Shown here: one piece after another, positions 27,083-36,146 of the stretch
Layout of the letters: every line of letters begins with the position of its first letter
Position numbering within the stretch: the stretch's first letter is position 1
Assembly: GCA_024397935.1 (NCBI GenBank)
Contig: CP073743.1
Location: 2,852,001 to 2,916,000, forward strand
DNA length: 64,000 nt
Source: a bacterium SCSIO 12844
GTDB taxonomy: Bacteria; Pseudomonadota; Gammaproteobacteria; Francisellales; Francisellaceae
Direction of reading: 5' to 3'
The notes under the pieces: generated by a model
What the model saw: only the letters and a program-made list of their open reading frames with translations
Told to the model about the DNA's origin: nothing
The model's database searches: none
Position numbers and translations under genes: made by a program

Positions 27083-28348
27083 TTATATAACCTTATCTTC
27101 TTGCTGATAAATATAACAACCACTTCTACCTTGATTTTTAACATGGTACATTGCGCTATCAGCAAAGCGTACTAACTCTGTTGCACTCGATGCTGTTTGT
27201 GGGTAGATCGCTATACCAACACTTAAAGTAATATGAAATATTTGTTCATTTAATTCAAACGGTTCTATAAATGCATTCAGCAGTCGTTGCGCTAATGAAC
27301 TAACGCTATTTTTAAGTAAATCAAATTTAGGAATCAAAATAGCAAACTCATCACCCCCAAATCTAGCAACTGTGTCACCCTGACGCGCAAATGATTTTAA
27401 TCTTGCTGCTACTTGTTGTAATAATAAATCCCCTACATGGTGGCCAAACTTATCATTAACCGGCTTAAAATTATCTAAATCCATGAAAAATACAACCACA
27501 TGCCAACGATTACGCTTTGCTTGATAAACTGCTTGTTCTACACGATCGCCAAATAACCAACGATTCGCTAAGCCTGTTAAATGGTCATAATAAGCTTGAT
27601 GTTCGATGAATTGACGATATTGATGTTCTTCTGTATTATCCAAAATTGAATAGACATAACAGCGTTCTTTTGACTCTAAAGTTACTAAATTAATAGACAT
27701 TGATACTGGTATATGCTCTTTTGAATGACCTACAATCCAATAATGCCCTTGCCAACGGCCAAACTGCTTTAATGTTTTTAAAATTTGAAAACGTACTTGT
27801 TTAATCGCGGGCTCATTAACATCAAATTGTGAAATATGTTTGCCAATCACTTCTTGTGATTCATAACCTAGTATCTGTGTTACTGCTGGATTTACCCATT
27901 CAATAATGCCATCTTCAGCGGTATAAAATATCGTTTCAATACAAGATAAAAATGCGCGGTCTAAAAGTCGTCTATGGCGATAGCCTTTAGCCTCATCCAT
28001 TGCGTGAAGTATAATGTCATAAAAATGATGATTGAGTGGTTTTTTCACAAAACGATAGGCTTGACCATCGGTAATTGCATTAAATGCATTTTGAGCTTGT
28101 GTTTTATCTAAAACTAAGATTTGTACACTATAAGGCAATCTCGCTTTAAGACTTTTAATCAAGTCCAAACTTAATTTACTGATATTAAAATCAATTATTG
28201 CAACGAATATTGCATATTCTTTGACAATATCAAGTGCAGTTTTATCATCTGATGCAAATAACATTTGCCATTGTGATCTAACTAACTGACGTTTAATTTC
28301 CTCTAATACGTCAACATCTGAGGATACAACAAGCACTTTTTCATTCAT
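27083..28348 (-). CDS. Response regulator REC-PAS-GGDEF diguanylate cyclase
   Basis: Phosphorylation- and PAS-controlled diguanylate cyclase of about 421 residues from the ATG at 28348; an upstream TTG at 28387 is less likely. The receiver domain covers residues 1-115, with the phospho-acceptor aspartate in AIIDFN and the KKP segment FVKKPL. The PAS domain is about 140-250 (FYTAEDGIIEWVNPAV). The GGDEF domain has RFGGDEFAIL, and the inhibitory site RQGD lies exactly five residues upstream, so product inhibition is expected. Histidine kinase not in the window. No membrane segment. Confidence 0.9.
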   Translation of the reverse strand: MNEKVLVVSSDVDVLEEIKRQLVRSQWQMLFASDDKTALDIVKEYAIFVAIIDFNISKLSLDLIKSLKARLPYSVQILVLDKTQAQNAFNAITDGQAYRFVKKPLNHHFYDIILHAMDEAKGYRHRRLLDRAFLSCIETIFYTAEDGIIEWVNPAVTQILGYESQEVIGKHISQFDVNEPAIKQVRFQILKTLKQFGRWQGHYWIVGHSKEHIPVSMSINLVTLESKERCYVYSILDNTEEHQYRQFIEHQAYYDHLTGLANRWLFGDRVEQAVYQAKRNRWHVVVFFMDLDNFKPVNDKFGHHVGDLLLQQVAARLKSFARQGDTVARFGGDEFAILIPKFDLLKNSVSSLAQRLLNAFIEPFELNEQIFHITLSVGIAIYPQTASSATELVRFADSAMYHVKNQGRSGCYIYQQEDKVI

Positions 28349-28382
28349 AACGTTATTGAATTCCTTATAAAACTCAATATTA

Positions 28383-28412
28383 AACAATTAAAATATAATT
28401 ATATTAATTGTT
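28383..28412. promoter_or_regulatory. Perfect inverted repeat between grxD and the REC-PAS-GGDEF gene
   Basis: AACAATTAA and TTAATTGTT (nine-base arms) flank a 12-base AT-only spacer. It sits 35 bases before the GGDEF gene start on the minus strand and 63 bases after grxD. It could be an operator for the GGDEF gene or a weak terminator of grxD; it has no G+C-rich stem, so an operator is more likely. Chance palindromes are common at this base composition. Confidence 0.3.
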
Positions 28413-28474
28413 ATCTCTAAGTATCATTGAAGCGTTTTATGATGAGAAATTCAACGTATTTTTAGCATTTATGT

Positions 28475-28804
28475 TTATGCAGTTGCTTGTTTGATTATCT
28501 CTTGAAGTTCACCTGCTTCAAACATTTCACAAATAATATCACAGCCACCGATTAATTCACCATTCACATATAATTGTGGGAATGTAGGCCAATTCATCAT
28601 CTGCGGTAAAATCTGGCGAATTTCAGGATGCTCTAAAATATTAACAAATGCAAACTTTTCACCACAAGCCATCAAAGCTTGAGTCGCACGTGCAGAAAAT
28701 CCACACTGTGGTAAACTTGGCGTTCCTTTCATATAAAGTAAAATCTTATTTTCACTTAATTGCTTTTTAATTTGTTCGATGATTGCTTCTTGTTGTTCTA
28801 ACAT
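28475..28804 (-). CDS. grxD: Monothiol glutaredoxin GrxD (Grx4)
   Basis: Cytoplasmic CGFS-type glutaredoxin that carries [2Fe-2S] clusters and supports iron-sulfur protein maturation. The 109 residues (E. coli 115) contain [15 protein letters not shown] with the single active cysteine C34, followed by the glutathione-binding [23 protein letters not shown] lies about 10 bases before the ATG. It is divergent from sodB across 154 bases. Such pairing with an iron superoxide dismutase fits a common role under oxidative or iron stress. Confidence 0.97.
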   Translation of the reverse strand: MLEQQEAIIEQIKKQLSENKILLYMKGTPSLPQCGFSARATQALMACGEKFAFVNILEHPEIRQILPQMMNWPTFPQLYVNGELIGGCDIICEMFEAGELQEIIKQATA

Positions 28805-28870
28805 AAATTTTTGCCTTTTATTTATTTTTAATCACGATAAGTATTGCTTATTAAATTTACGCTTTTTAGC

Positions 28871-28898
28871 TTGCGTAGTACTTGATATCGAGTATCAT
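28871..28898 (+). promoter_or_regulatory. Candidate sodB promoter with overlapping palindrome
   Basis: TTGCGT at 28871-28876 and TATCAT at 28893-28898 are spaced by 16 bases. A near-perfect palindrome, TACTTGATATCGAGTA (28879-28894, one mismatched pair), fills the spacer and reaches the -10 box, where a bound repressor would block polymerase. The position between grxD and sodB would suit an iron or redox regulator. Which protein binds is not shown. Confidence 0.4.
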
Positions 28899-28958
28899 AA
28901 CCTAAAACCTTTAAATTCTCAAATTGTGTCGGATCAAATGAAAAATCAGGAGAAAAAT

Positions 28959-29537
28959 ATGACATTTGAACTACCTAAACTACCTTATGAAAAAAATGCA
29001 CTAGCCCCTTATATTTCTGAGGAAACTTTAGAATATCATTATGGTAAACATCACCAAGCCTATGTTACTAACTTAAATAATCTAGTGTTAGGCACAGAAT
29101 TTGAATCTATGAGCCTTGAAGAAGTCATTATGAAATCTTCTGGTGGTATTTTTAATAATGCCGCTCAAATTTGGAATCATACATTCTACTGGCATTGCTT
29201 AACTCCTAACAGTGCTAAAGCACCTTCTGGCAAATTAGCTGAATTAATCAATCATTCATTTGGTTCATTTGATAGTTTTAAAGAGCTATTTAGTAAATCT
29301 GCCGCTACTAATTTTGGCTCAGGGTGGACATGGCTTGTTGATAATGGCCAAGGTCAATTAGAAATTATTAATACAGCAAATGCTGACTTACCAATGAAGC
29401 ATGGTAAAAAGGCATTATTAACGATTGATGTTTGGGAACATGCTTATTACATTGACTATCGTAATGCACGCCCTAAGTATATTTCTGAGTTCTTTAATCT
29501 TGTTAATTGGGACTTTGTTAGTGAAAACTTAGGCTAA
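28959..29537 (+). CDS. sodB: Superoxide dismutase [Fe]
   Basis: Cytoplasmic enzyme that removes superoxide. The 192 residues match E. coli SodB (193). Metal ligands are H27, H74, D157 and H161; Q70 in NNAAQIW is the glutamine position typical of the iron form. The start is the ATG at 28959 behind AGGAGA; the reading frame stays open upstream to 28779, but that extension has no homology and overlaps grxD. Neighbours grxD, grxC, yibN and oxyR form a redox-stress neighbourhood. Confidence 0.97.
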   Translation: MTFELPKLPYEKNALAPYISEETLEYHYGKHHQAYVTNLNNLVLGTEFESMSLEEVIMKSSGGIFNNAAQIWNHTFYWHCLTPNSAKAPSGKLAELINHSFGSFDSFKELFSKSAATNFGSGWTWLVDNGQGQLEIINTANADLPMKHGKKALLTIDVWEHAYYIDYRNARPKYISEFFNLVNWDFVSENLG

Positions 29538-29602
29538 TAGCTACTAAAACTAATTAATAACTACTAAAAAAAGCGATCAAAATCACATTAATCACATTTT
29601 GA

Positions 29603-30049
29603 CTAATTAACTGTTGTTTCACCTTGTTGGCTTTCTTGTTGATAAAGCATATCAAAATTAACCGGCGATAAGCATAATTGTGGAAAGCCACCTTTCATGA
29701 CTACATCAGAGATAACTTCCCTTGCATAAGGATATAGAATATTTGGACAGAATGATTTCAATGCATGGTCTAACTGAGTCTGATCTAAATTAGAAATAGA
29801 AAAAATACCTGCTTGATGAATTTCAGCTTTAAATGCTATTTCATCACCACACTTAACATCACAAGTAACAACTAGAACTACTTCATAATGATCTGCTTCT
29901 TCCATTTTAGTAAACTGGCTATTTAACTGAACATTTAATTCTGGTTTCCATTCATTTCTAAATGCATGAGAGCCTTGTGGCACCTCAAATGAAATATCTT
30001 TAACATAAATTTTATGAATCTGGAAGTTTGGAGCTTGTTCTTCTGCCAT
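29603..30049 (-). CDS. secB: Protein-export chaperone SecB
   Basis: Tetrameric cytoplasmic chaperone that keeps precursor proteins unfolded and delivers them to SecA. The 148 residues carry the signature opening NFQIHKIYVKDISFEVPQ, the segment LVVTCDVKCGDEIAFKAEIHQAGIF, and the C-terminal LYPYAREVISDVVMKGGFPQL. AAGGA precedes the ATG by 8 bases. It is the last gene of yibN-grxC-secB, the same order as in E. coli. Confidence 0.97.
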   Translation of the reverse strand: MAEEQAPNFQIHKIYVKDISFEVPQGSHAFRNEWKPELNVQLNSQFTKMEEADHYEVVLVVTCDVKCGDEIAFKAEIHQAGIFSISNLDQTQLDHALKSFCPNILYPYAREVISDVVMKGGFPQLCLSPVNFDMLYQQESQQGETTVN

Positions 30050-30089
30050 TTATTTATTCCTTAATTTAATAACGTTCTCAAAAGATTAA

Positions 30090-30344
30090 CTATTTAGTTT
30101 TGTGCAACAATGCATCTAATTTACCAGCATTTTCTAGTGCATACAAATCATCACAGCCACCAATTGGTTTATTATCAATGATAATCTGTGGTACCGTATA
30201 ACCTGAAGTACGATCAATCATTTCTTGACGTAATACTCTATTTACATCAATCTTATATTCTTTAAATTGAACCTTTTTCTTTTTTAATAATGCAATTGCC
30301 CGTGTGCAATAAGGACAACTAACTTTTGTATAAATTTCTACCAT
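30090..30344 (-). CDS. grxC: Dithiol glutaredoxin 3
   Basis: Glutathione-dependent disulfide reductase of the cytoplasm. From the ATG at 30344 the product has 84 residues, like E. coli GrxC (83). The active site is CPYC at 10-13, followed by SGYTVPQIIIDNKPIGGCDDL, the glutathione-binding TVP and GG-D motifs. An upstream GTG at 30374 would add ten residues not seen in relatives. AGGA lies 10 bases before the ATG. It sits between yibN and secB. Confidence 0.95.
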   Translation of the reverse strand: MVEIYTKVSCPYCTRAIALLKKKKVQFKEYKIDVNRVLRQEMIDRTSGYTVPQIIIDNKPIGGCDDLYALENAGKLDALLHKTK

Positions 30345-30387
30345 AATAAAATATCCTAGTATATTTTTACGCACAAGATAAGAAAAA

Positions 30388-30825
30388 TTAGCTTACCTTT
30401 TTAGTATGAATTGGTAATTTTTCATCTTTCCAAGCTTTTAGGCCACCCTGGAGATTATATACTTTTTCAAACCCTGCACTTTTAAGAATGACAATTGCTT
30501 GTTTGGCTGTATTACCGTGATCACAATAAACAATGATCGGTCGTGTTTTGTATTTTTGTAAAAACTTGGTACTTTCTTTTAAATTAGTAACTGTCGTTGA
30601 AATAGCATCAACAATATGACCTGCTTGATATTTTTTACCATCTCTTATATCAAGAAAAATAGCCTTTTGACGATTAAGCATATAAACTGCCTGTTGAGGC
30701 GAAATACCAAAGGCTTTTGATTTTAATTGCATTAATTCAAATATAACATAAATTAGAATTAGTACTGCAAATAGTGCTGTTAAGGCAATATTTTCCGATA
30801 AAAGGATTATGATATTCTCAATCAT
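30388..30825 (-). CDS. yibN: Rhodanese-like membrane-anchored protein YibN
   Basis: Single-domain rhodanese tethered to the inner membrane. The 145 residues have one N-terminal helix (about 12-32), then the rhodanese fold with the CH2A-type motif and the active cysteine C101 in VYCDHGNTA; the end NLQGGLKAWKDEKLP is typical. E. coli YibN has the same size and the same neighbours grxC and secB. A sulfur-carrier role is likely; YibN has also been connected with membrane-protein insertion. First gene of its operon. Confidence 0.93.
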   Translation of the reverse strand: MIENIIILLSENIALTALFAVLILIYVIFELMQLKSKAFGISPQQAVYMLNRQKAIFLDIRDGKKYQAGHIVDAISTTVTNLKESTKFLQKYKTRPIIVYCDHGNTAKQAIVILKSAGFEKVYNLQGGLKAWKDEKLPIHTKKVS

Positions 30826-30953
30826 GGTTATGTAAATCTTAATTATTTTATGGTTAACTATATCTTAATTTAGCTAAGTATACCGATTACTTGATAGATT
30901 GAGAAGCAAAAAAATGCATACTGACGAAGCTTTAAGATAATTCATTAAAAGCA

Positions 30954-31847
30954 TTATTTGTCGTTAAAGTGCGTAATGAGTTTCTCACTTAATGTATTAT
31001 GTAATATATAATTTGGATGTGACTTTCTAAACACAAGACCAACTTTGCGATATGGCTTTGGTTCTTTAAAAGGAATATAATGTATTTTATCACTCTGATA
31101 AGGCGAGTACTTAATCGCAACTTCAGGTATAACTGTAACGCCCAAACCTGATGCTACCATATGACGTAATGACTCTAATGATGTAGTCGTACGATCAATA
31201 TTAAATGGATGTTCACTTTGCGCACAAAATTCTAGCGCCTGAGTTCTTAAACAGTGCCCTTCTTCTAATAGCAACAATGGTTCTTCTACTAAATCTTTTA
31301 AGGTAATTTGATTTAGTTTAGTTAACGGATGGCCTTTAGGCACAGCAGTAACTAAATAATCATCAAATAAAGGTATAAATTTAAATATTTGTTCATCAAC
31401 TGGTGCGGCTAATAAAGCACAATCTAGTTGTCCCTCTTTTAGCTGTGCTTCAATTAAAGGTGTTTTCTCTTCAACTGGGTGTAACTGCATATCAGAAAAA
31501 TTATTTTGAAGCACTTCTAATAAATCAGGTAATATATATTGAGCAATGGTTGGAAACAAACCAAATTTTAATACTCCCTTTAATGGTTGATGATAGCTTT
31601 TAGCAACTAATTTTAAATCATTAACACTTTGTAGTATGACTCTTGCTTTATTAACAATAATTTTCCCTGCCTCTGTTAATAGAATACTTTTATGCTGTCG
31701 CTCAAATAAAACGACACCTAACTGATCTTCTAATTTTTTAACCTGCATACTCAATGCAGGCTGACTAACAAAACATAATTGTGATGCTTTAATAAAGCTT
31801 TTTTCATCAGCAATTGCCACAATATACTCTAAATCACGAATATTCAT
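30954..31847 (-). CDS. oxyR: Peroxide-sensing LysR-type regulator OxyR
   Basis: Transcription factor that switches on antioxidant genes when hydrogen peroxide forms a disulfide. The 297 residues contain an N-terminal winged helix (SFIKASQLCFVSQPALSMQV) and the redox motif GHCLRTQALEFC, with cysteines at exactly 199 and 208 as in E. coli OxyR. The LysR effector domain is complete. It is divergent from parE; an inverted repeat between the two could be its own binding site. Likely targets nearby include sodB and the glutaredoxins, by inference. Confidence 0.97.
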   Translation of the reverse strand: MNIRDLEYIVAIADEKSFIKASQLCFVSQPALSMQVKKLEDQLGVVLFERQHKSILLTEAGKIIVNKARVILQSVNDLKLVAKSYHQPLKGVLKFGLFPTIAQYILPDLLEVLQNNFSDMQLHPVEEKTPLIEAQLKEGQLDCALLAAPVDEQIFKFIPLFDDYLVTAVPKGHPLTKLNQITLKDLVEEPLLLLEEGHCLRTQALEFCAQSEHPFNIDRTTTSLESLRHMVASGLGVTVIPEVAIKYSPYQSDKIHYIPFKEPKPYRKVGLVFRKSHPNYILHNTLSEKLITHFNDK

Positions 31848-31891
31848 CCTACTAGATACACCATTTCTCTTTTGCTTATCCTTTTGTATGC

Positions 31892-31917
31892 TATTATTTA
31901 ACTAAACTTAAATAATA
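31892..31917. promoter_or_regulatory. Perfect inverted repeat between oxyR and parE
   Basis: TATTATTTAA and TTAAATAATA form ten-base perfect arms around a six-base spacer, 45 bases before the oxyR start codon. OxyR and other LysR proteins usually bind and repress their own divergent promoter, so this is a candidate autoregulatory site. It only loosely matches the E. coli OxyR consensus built from ATAG/CTAT elements. AT-rich composition makes chance possible. Confidence 0.35.
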
Positions 31918-31957
31918 ACAATCACTAAAATAATATAAAGAAACGGAAAATTAATCC

Positions 31958-33859
31958 ATGGCAATTAAGTCAAACCACTATACAGCAGAAAGTATCGAAG
32001 TTTTATCTGGATTAGATCCAGTTAAACGCCGCCCTGGTATGTATACTGATACAAGTAACCCCAACCATTTAGTCCAAGAAGTTTTAGATAATAGCGTTGA
32101 TGAAGCATTAGCTGGCTTTTGTAAAAAAATAATTATCAAACTTTATCCAGATAGTAGTATTGAAATTATTGATAATGGCCGTGGTATGCCAGTTGATCTT
32201 CATCCTGAAGAAGGCATTCCAGGTGTTGAGTTAATCATGACTCGCTTACATGCTGGCGGTAAGTTTTCGCAAAATAACTATCAATTTTCAGGTGGATTAC
32301 ATGGTGTTGGTGTCTCTGTAGTTAATGCCTTATCAACTAAATTAGAAATAGAGATTAGACGTGATGGGAAGCGTTATCATATGGCTTTTAGTCATGGCGA
32401 TATCTCTAGTGACTTAACTCAAACAGGCACCGTTGGACTACGCAATAATGGAACATCTATCAGATTTTGGCCCGATGCAAATTATTTTGACTTCCCAAAC
32501 TTTGCACTAAAAAAACTAACTGCACTATTTGAAGCTAAAGCTGTGCTTTGCCCTGGTTTGGAAGTTATTTTTGAGAACTTACAAACAAATGAGTCTAAAC
32601 ACTGGTGCTATGATGACGGTCTATCTCATTACCTATTAGAAAAGACCATTCACCACCAATTACTACCGCCACAACCATTAGAAGGTCATTTTGAAGATAA
32701 AACTCAAGCCGTTAGCTGGGCATTAGCATGGGCTGAGGCGCCTACAAATGACTTAATATCTGAAAGTTATGTAAACTTAATTCCAACACCGCAAGGTGGT
32801 ACTCATGTTAATGCTTTACGCTCAGGCTTATTAGATGCTATGAAAGAATTTTGCTCATTACGTAACTTACTACCACGAAATTTAAAATTAACCGCAGAAG
32901 ATGTTTTTCATAACTTAAACTTTGTTTTATCAATAAAAATAGAAGAGCCACAATTCTCAGGGCAAACAAAAGAAAGATTATCATCTAGACAATGCTCACC
33001 TTATATTGTTGCAAAAGTAAAAGATGCAACAAGTCTCTGGCTTAATAAACATGTAACTGAAGCAGAAAAGATTGCTGAGATTGTCATTCAAAGAGCACAA
33101 CACCGACTGAAAGCTGCTAAAAAAGTCATTCGTAAAAAAACCATTGCAGGGCCTCAATTACCTGGCAAACTAACTGATTGTATCAGCAATGATTTAGCCA
33201 TGACTGAATTATTCTTAGTTGAAGGAGACTCTGCGGGAGGCTCTGCTAAACAAGCACGTGATAAAGAATTTCAAGCGGTTATGCCCTTACGTGGCAAAAT
33301 ACTCAACTCATGGGAGGTTGATTCATCTGAAGTATTAGCCTCTCAAGAAATTCATGATATTGCTGTTGCGGTTGGTGTTGATCCAGCTAGTAATGATTTA
33401 AGTGGATTGCGTTATGGTAAAATATGCATTCTAGCCGATGCAGATTCTGATGGTTTACACATTGCAACTTTACTTTGTGCATTATTTTTAAAACACTTTA
33501 AAGCACTTGTTGAAAATGGGCATATCTTTGTTGCCATGCCACCTTTATATCGGATTGATATTGGCAAAACAATTGAATATGCCCTTGATGAAGCAGAGCG
33601 TGATCAATTAATAAAAAAAGCACAACAAAGTAACAGCAAAAGTAAGATTAGTGTTATCCGCTTTAAAGGCTTAGGCGAAATGAACCCAATACAGTTAAAA
33701 GAATCCACTATGTCGCCAAATACAAGGCGATTATTACAATTACAACTCTCTGATGAATTTGATAGTGATGTAGAAGTATTAGATAAGCTACTATCAAAAA
33801 AACGCATTGCTGATCGTCGTCAATGGCTCTCTCAAGAAGGTGATTTAGCAGATATTTAA
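31958..33859 (+). CDS. parE: DNA topoisomerase IV subunit B
   Basis: ATPase subunit of topoisomerase IV, which unlinks daughter chromosomes. The 633 residues match E. coli ParE (630). The ATP-binding GHKL domain shows EVLDNSVDEALAG, DNGRGMP and GGLHGVGVSVVNALS. The opening RRPGMYTDTSNPNHLVQE is ParE-type rather than GyrB-type. The TOPRIM domain has LVEGDSAGGSAKQARD and DADSDGLHIATLL. It lacks the long GyrB insert. It stands alone, convergent with wzc with an 11-base gap. Confidence 0.96.
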   Translation: MAIKSNHYTAESIEVLSGLDPVKRRPGMYTDTSNPNHLVQEVLDNSVDEALAGFCKKIIIKLYPDSSIEIIDNGRGMPVDLHPEEGIPGVELIMTRLHAGGKFSQNNYQFSGGLHGVGVSVVNALSTKLEIEIRRDGKRYHMAFSHGDISSDLTQTGTVGLRNNGTSIRFWPDANYFDFPNFALKKLTALFEAKAVLCPGLEVIFENLQTNESKHWCYDDGLSHYLLEKTIHHQLLPPQPLEGHFEDKTQAVSWALAWAEAPTNDLISESYVNLIPTPQGGTHVNALRSGLLDAMKEFCSLRNLLPRNLKLTAEDVFHNLNFVLSIKIEEPQFSGQTKERLSSRQCSPYIVAKVKDATSLWLNKHVTEAEKIAEIVIQRAQHRLKAAKKVIRKKTIAGPQLPGKLTDCISNDLAMTELFLVEGDSAGGSAKQARDKEFQAVMPLRGKILNSWEVDSSEVLASQEIHDIAVAVGVDPASNDLSGLRYGKICILADADSDGLHIATLLCALFLKHFKALVENGHIFVAMPPLYRIDIGKTIEYALDEAERDQLIKKAQQSNSKSKISVIRFKGLGEMNPIQLKESTMSPNTRRLLQLQLSDEFDSDVEVLDKLLSKKRIADRRQWLSQEGDLADI

Positions 33860-33870
33860 ATCTATCATTT

Positions 33871-36123
33871 TTAGTAAGCTGACGTATTTTGATGCTCATT
33901 TGTGACTGTTTCATATTTGTAATTATAATAGCCGTAACCATAATTTGGCTTTTTGACCAAATTAAATATAAAGCCATCAATAGTAACGCCTGCAGAAGCA
34001 AATTTCTTCAATGTTAATTTAATTTCACGCTCATTATGTTGATTATCTGCAAATACAAGCACATTGATACCTGCTTGTTTCATAATCGATACCGCATCTG
34101 TTACTGCTAATATTGGTGCAGTATCAACAATAATAAAATCATAAGTCATAGAGAGCTTATCTAACAAAGTTTGTATTTTGTCACTTTTCAAAATATTATG
34201 TGAGCCCTGATTTAATTTGCCTGTTGGCATAAAATCTAAATTTTCAAACCTAGTTGTATTAATGGCTTCTTCTATAGATACATTTGACTGTAATACATCA
34301 AGAAAACCTGGCTGGCGCTTGTTTGGTGCTAAATAAACATGTAAGTCACCTCTTCTGATATCTGAGTCAATCAATAATGTTTTTTTACCAAATTCTGCAA
34401 AAACTTGTGCCAAATTAACTGAAATAAAAGATTTACCAATATTAGGCTTTGGCCCTGAAATTGTGATAATTTTATTTTGCTTATTCTCTTCAAATGATTT
34501 GAATATTAAATTTGTTCTAATACCTCTTAAGCTTTCAATATCTATATCATATGGATCAATTTCATGCAGCAACTCCAAATGATTACTTTTCAATTTCTTA
34601 AATTTTTTATACATTTTTTCTTGTACTAATGATTTAGCTAATGAACCAATCATTTCAAGATTAAATATCTCTTCTATTGAGACAGGGTCAGTAATATTCT
34701 TAAAGAGCTGTCTTCTAAATAGTATAAAAGCTATACATAATATAAGTCCCAGTAGACCAGCAATCATAACCACCTGCCCAGAGGGTTTATTGACAGGAAT
34801 ATAAGGCGTTGAGGCATGATCAATGATATCTAAAGAGCTAATTGTTCCTGCCTTTAAAATTTCATACTGCTGTATTTGCCTAAAAATATTTTCATAAACA
34901 ATACTTTGCACTTTTTCAGTTCGCATTAAATTAATCACGACTTGATCTCTATCTGGTAAGGATTTAATTGTTTTTTCTAGTTCCTCACGTTGTGCTTTTA
35001 ATTTAGAAATAGCCATCTGGGCTAATTTTAATTCAGGGTTATCCGCTGTTAATTTTACACCCATTTGATTTTGTCTTAGTTCTAATTCTGCAATTTTACT
35101 GTCATATTGGCTTAATTGTTCCAATAATAACTTTGAATTAGCAGGAATTGAAATATAGCCTGTTTTTGAACGATATTTATTTAACTCAGTTTCAGCACTT
35201 TGTAATTGGTTTTCTACAGTCGGCAACTGAGCTTTAAGAAACTTTAAGACACTTGCTGAATTAGCAGACTTCCTCTTAATATCTGATCTAACTGCTGAGT
35301 TAAGAATTGCATTTAATATTGCAACCATTTTTTCAGGTTCAGCACCTTGATAATGTAATGTTAAAAGATTACCCTTACTGATTGACTCCATAATATTCAA
35401 ATGTGCTAAAATATTGGCAATTGCAGTATTATCATGAATTCTTTTCATTGAAAATGTAATACCTGTATTGGCATTAATATCTGCTACCTTAATTTTAATC
35501 GTATGAATAGCATCTAATTTAACCATTTCTGTTTTACCAATATCACCTGTAAGTAATAACTTGCCATTCGGTGCATAGATTTGGTACTTATTATTACCTA
35601 AATAAGTCACTTCAAAATTCTTGTTAATCCAAGCAGAACTGACATCAAACTGATCAATTTTTATTCGACTACCTCCCCAATCGTATTGGTTTAACCCAAA
35701 CGTTGGTTTAGCTGGCTTGTTTGTATAATTACTATTTTGATAATTAAGCGCCATTCTATGCCCAATCAATGGAAAATAGTCAGGTGTCACAATAATATTC
35801 AAGCCAAGAGCTTTAACTACTGGAAGTAAAACACTACGAGACTTAATAATCTGTGCCTGCTTTGCAGCCTTAGAACCATTATTACTAAATAAAGGTAATG
35901 AATCACCAAGTAAAGATGTTAAATTATTACTCGCATCGTCATCTGAAATACTAATTAAAGCATTGGCAGTATAAACTGGTATACGAATCAGTGTATATAG
36001 TCCTGCAAAAAACATAAATATAACAGTTGTACTTATAAGAATAACTTTATGCTGGTTGAATAATACCAGTAATGCTTTTAAGTCAATCTTGTCATATTTA
36101 TTTTGATTTTCGATATTTTTCAT
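33871..36123 (-). CDS. wzc: Wzc-type tyrosine autokinase for polysaccharide export
   Basis: Inner-membrane BY-kinase that controls polymer length and export of capsule or exopolysaccharide. The 750 residues (E. coli Wzc 720) have membrane helices near 30-50 and 445-465 flanking a periplasmic Wzz/GNVR domain. The cytoplasmic kinase carries Walker A GPKPNIGKSF (about 553), A' LLIDSDIRRGD and Walker B FIIVDTAP. The C-terminal tail is tyrosine-rich (NYGYGYYNYKYETV), the autophosphorylation cluster removed by Wzb. It starts 23 bases after wza. Confidence 0.95.
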   Translation of the reverse strand: MKNIENQNKYDKIDLKALLVLFNQHKVILISTTVIFMFFAGLYTLIRIPVYTANALISISDDDASNNLTSLLGDSLPLFSNNGSKAAKQAQIIKSRSVLLPVVKALGLNIIVTPDYFPLIGHRMALNYQNSNYTNKPAKPTFGLNQYDWGGSRIKIDQFDVSSAWINKNFEVTYLGNNKYQIYAPNGKLLLTGDIGKTEMVKLDAIHTIKIKVADINANTGITFSMKRIHDNTAIANILAHLNIMESISKGNLLTLHYQGAEPEKMVAILNAILNSAVRSDIKRKSANSASVLKFLKAQLPTVENQLQSAETELNKYRSKTGYISIPANSKLLLEQLSQYDSKIAELELRQNQMGVKLTADNPELKLAQMAISKLKAQREELEKTIKSLPDRDQVVINLMRTEKVQSIVYENIFRQIQQYEILKAGTISSLDIIDHASTPYIPVNKPSGQVVMIAGLLGLILCIAFILFRRQLFKNITDPVSIEEIFNLEMIGSLAKSLVQEKMYKKFKKLKSNHLELLHEIDPYDIDIESLRGIRTNLIFKSFEENKQNKIITISGPKPNIGKSFISVNLAQVFAEFGKKTLLIDSDIRRGDLHVYLAPNKRQPGFLDVLQSNVSIEEAINTTRFENLDFMPTGKLNQGSHNILKSDKIQTLLDKLSMTYDFIIVDTAPILAVTDAVSIMKQAGINVLVFADNQHNEREIKLTLKKFASAGVTIDGFIFNLVKKPNYGYGYYNYKYETVTNEHQNTSAY

Positions 36124-36146
36124 TCTAATAACCCATTACGTTTGTA

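Noticed and set aside
28779-28958. N-terminal extension of sodB
   Set aside because: The frame is open, but the extra 60 residues have no homology, overlap grxD and precede a clear AGGAGA-ATG start at 28959.
29538-29602. Terminator between sodB and secB
   Set aside because: A seven-base arm pair (TCAAAAT/ATTTTGA) exists but is AT-only and weak, without a clear T run; not listed as a feature.
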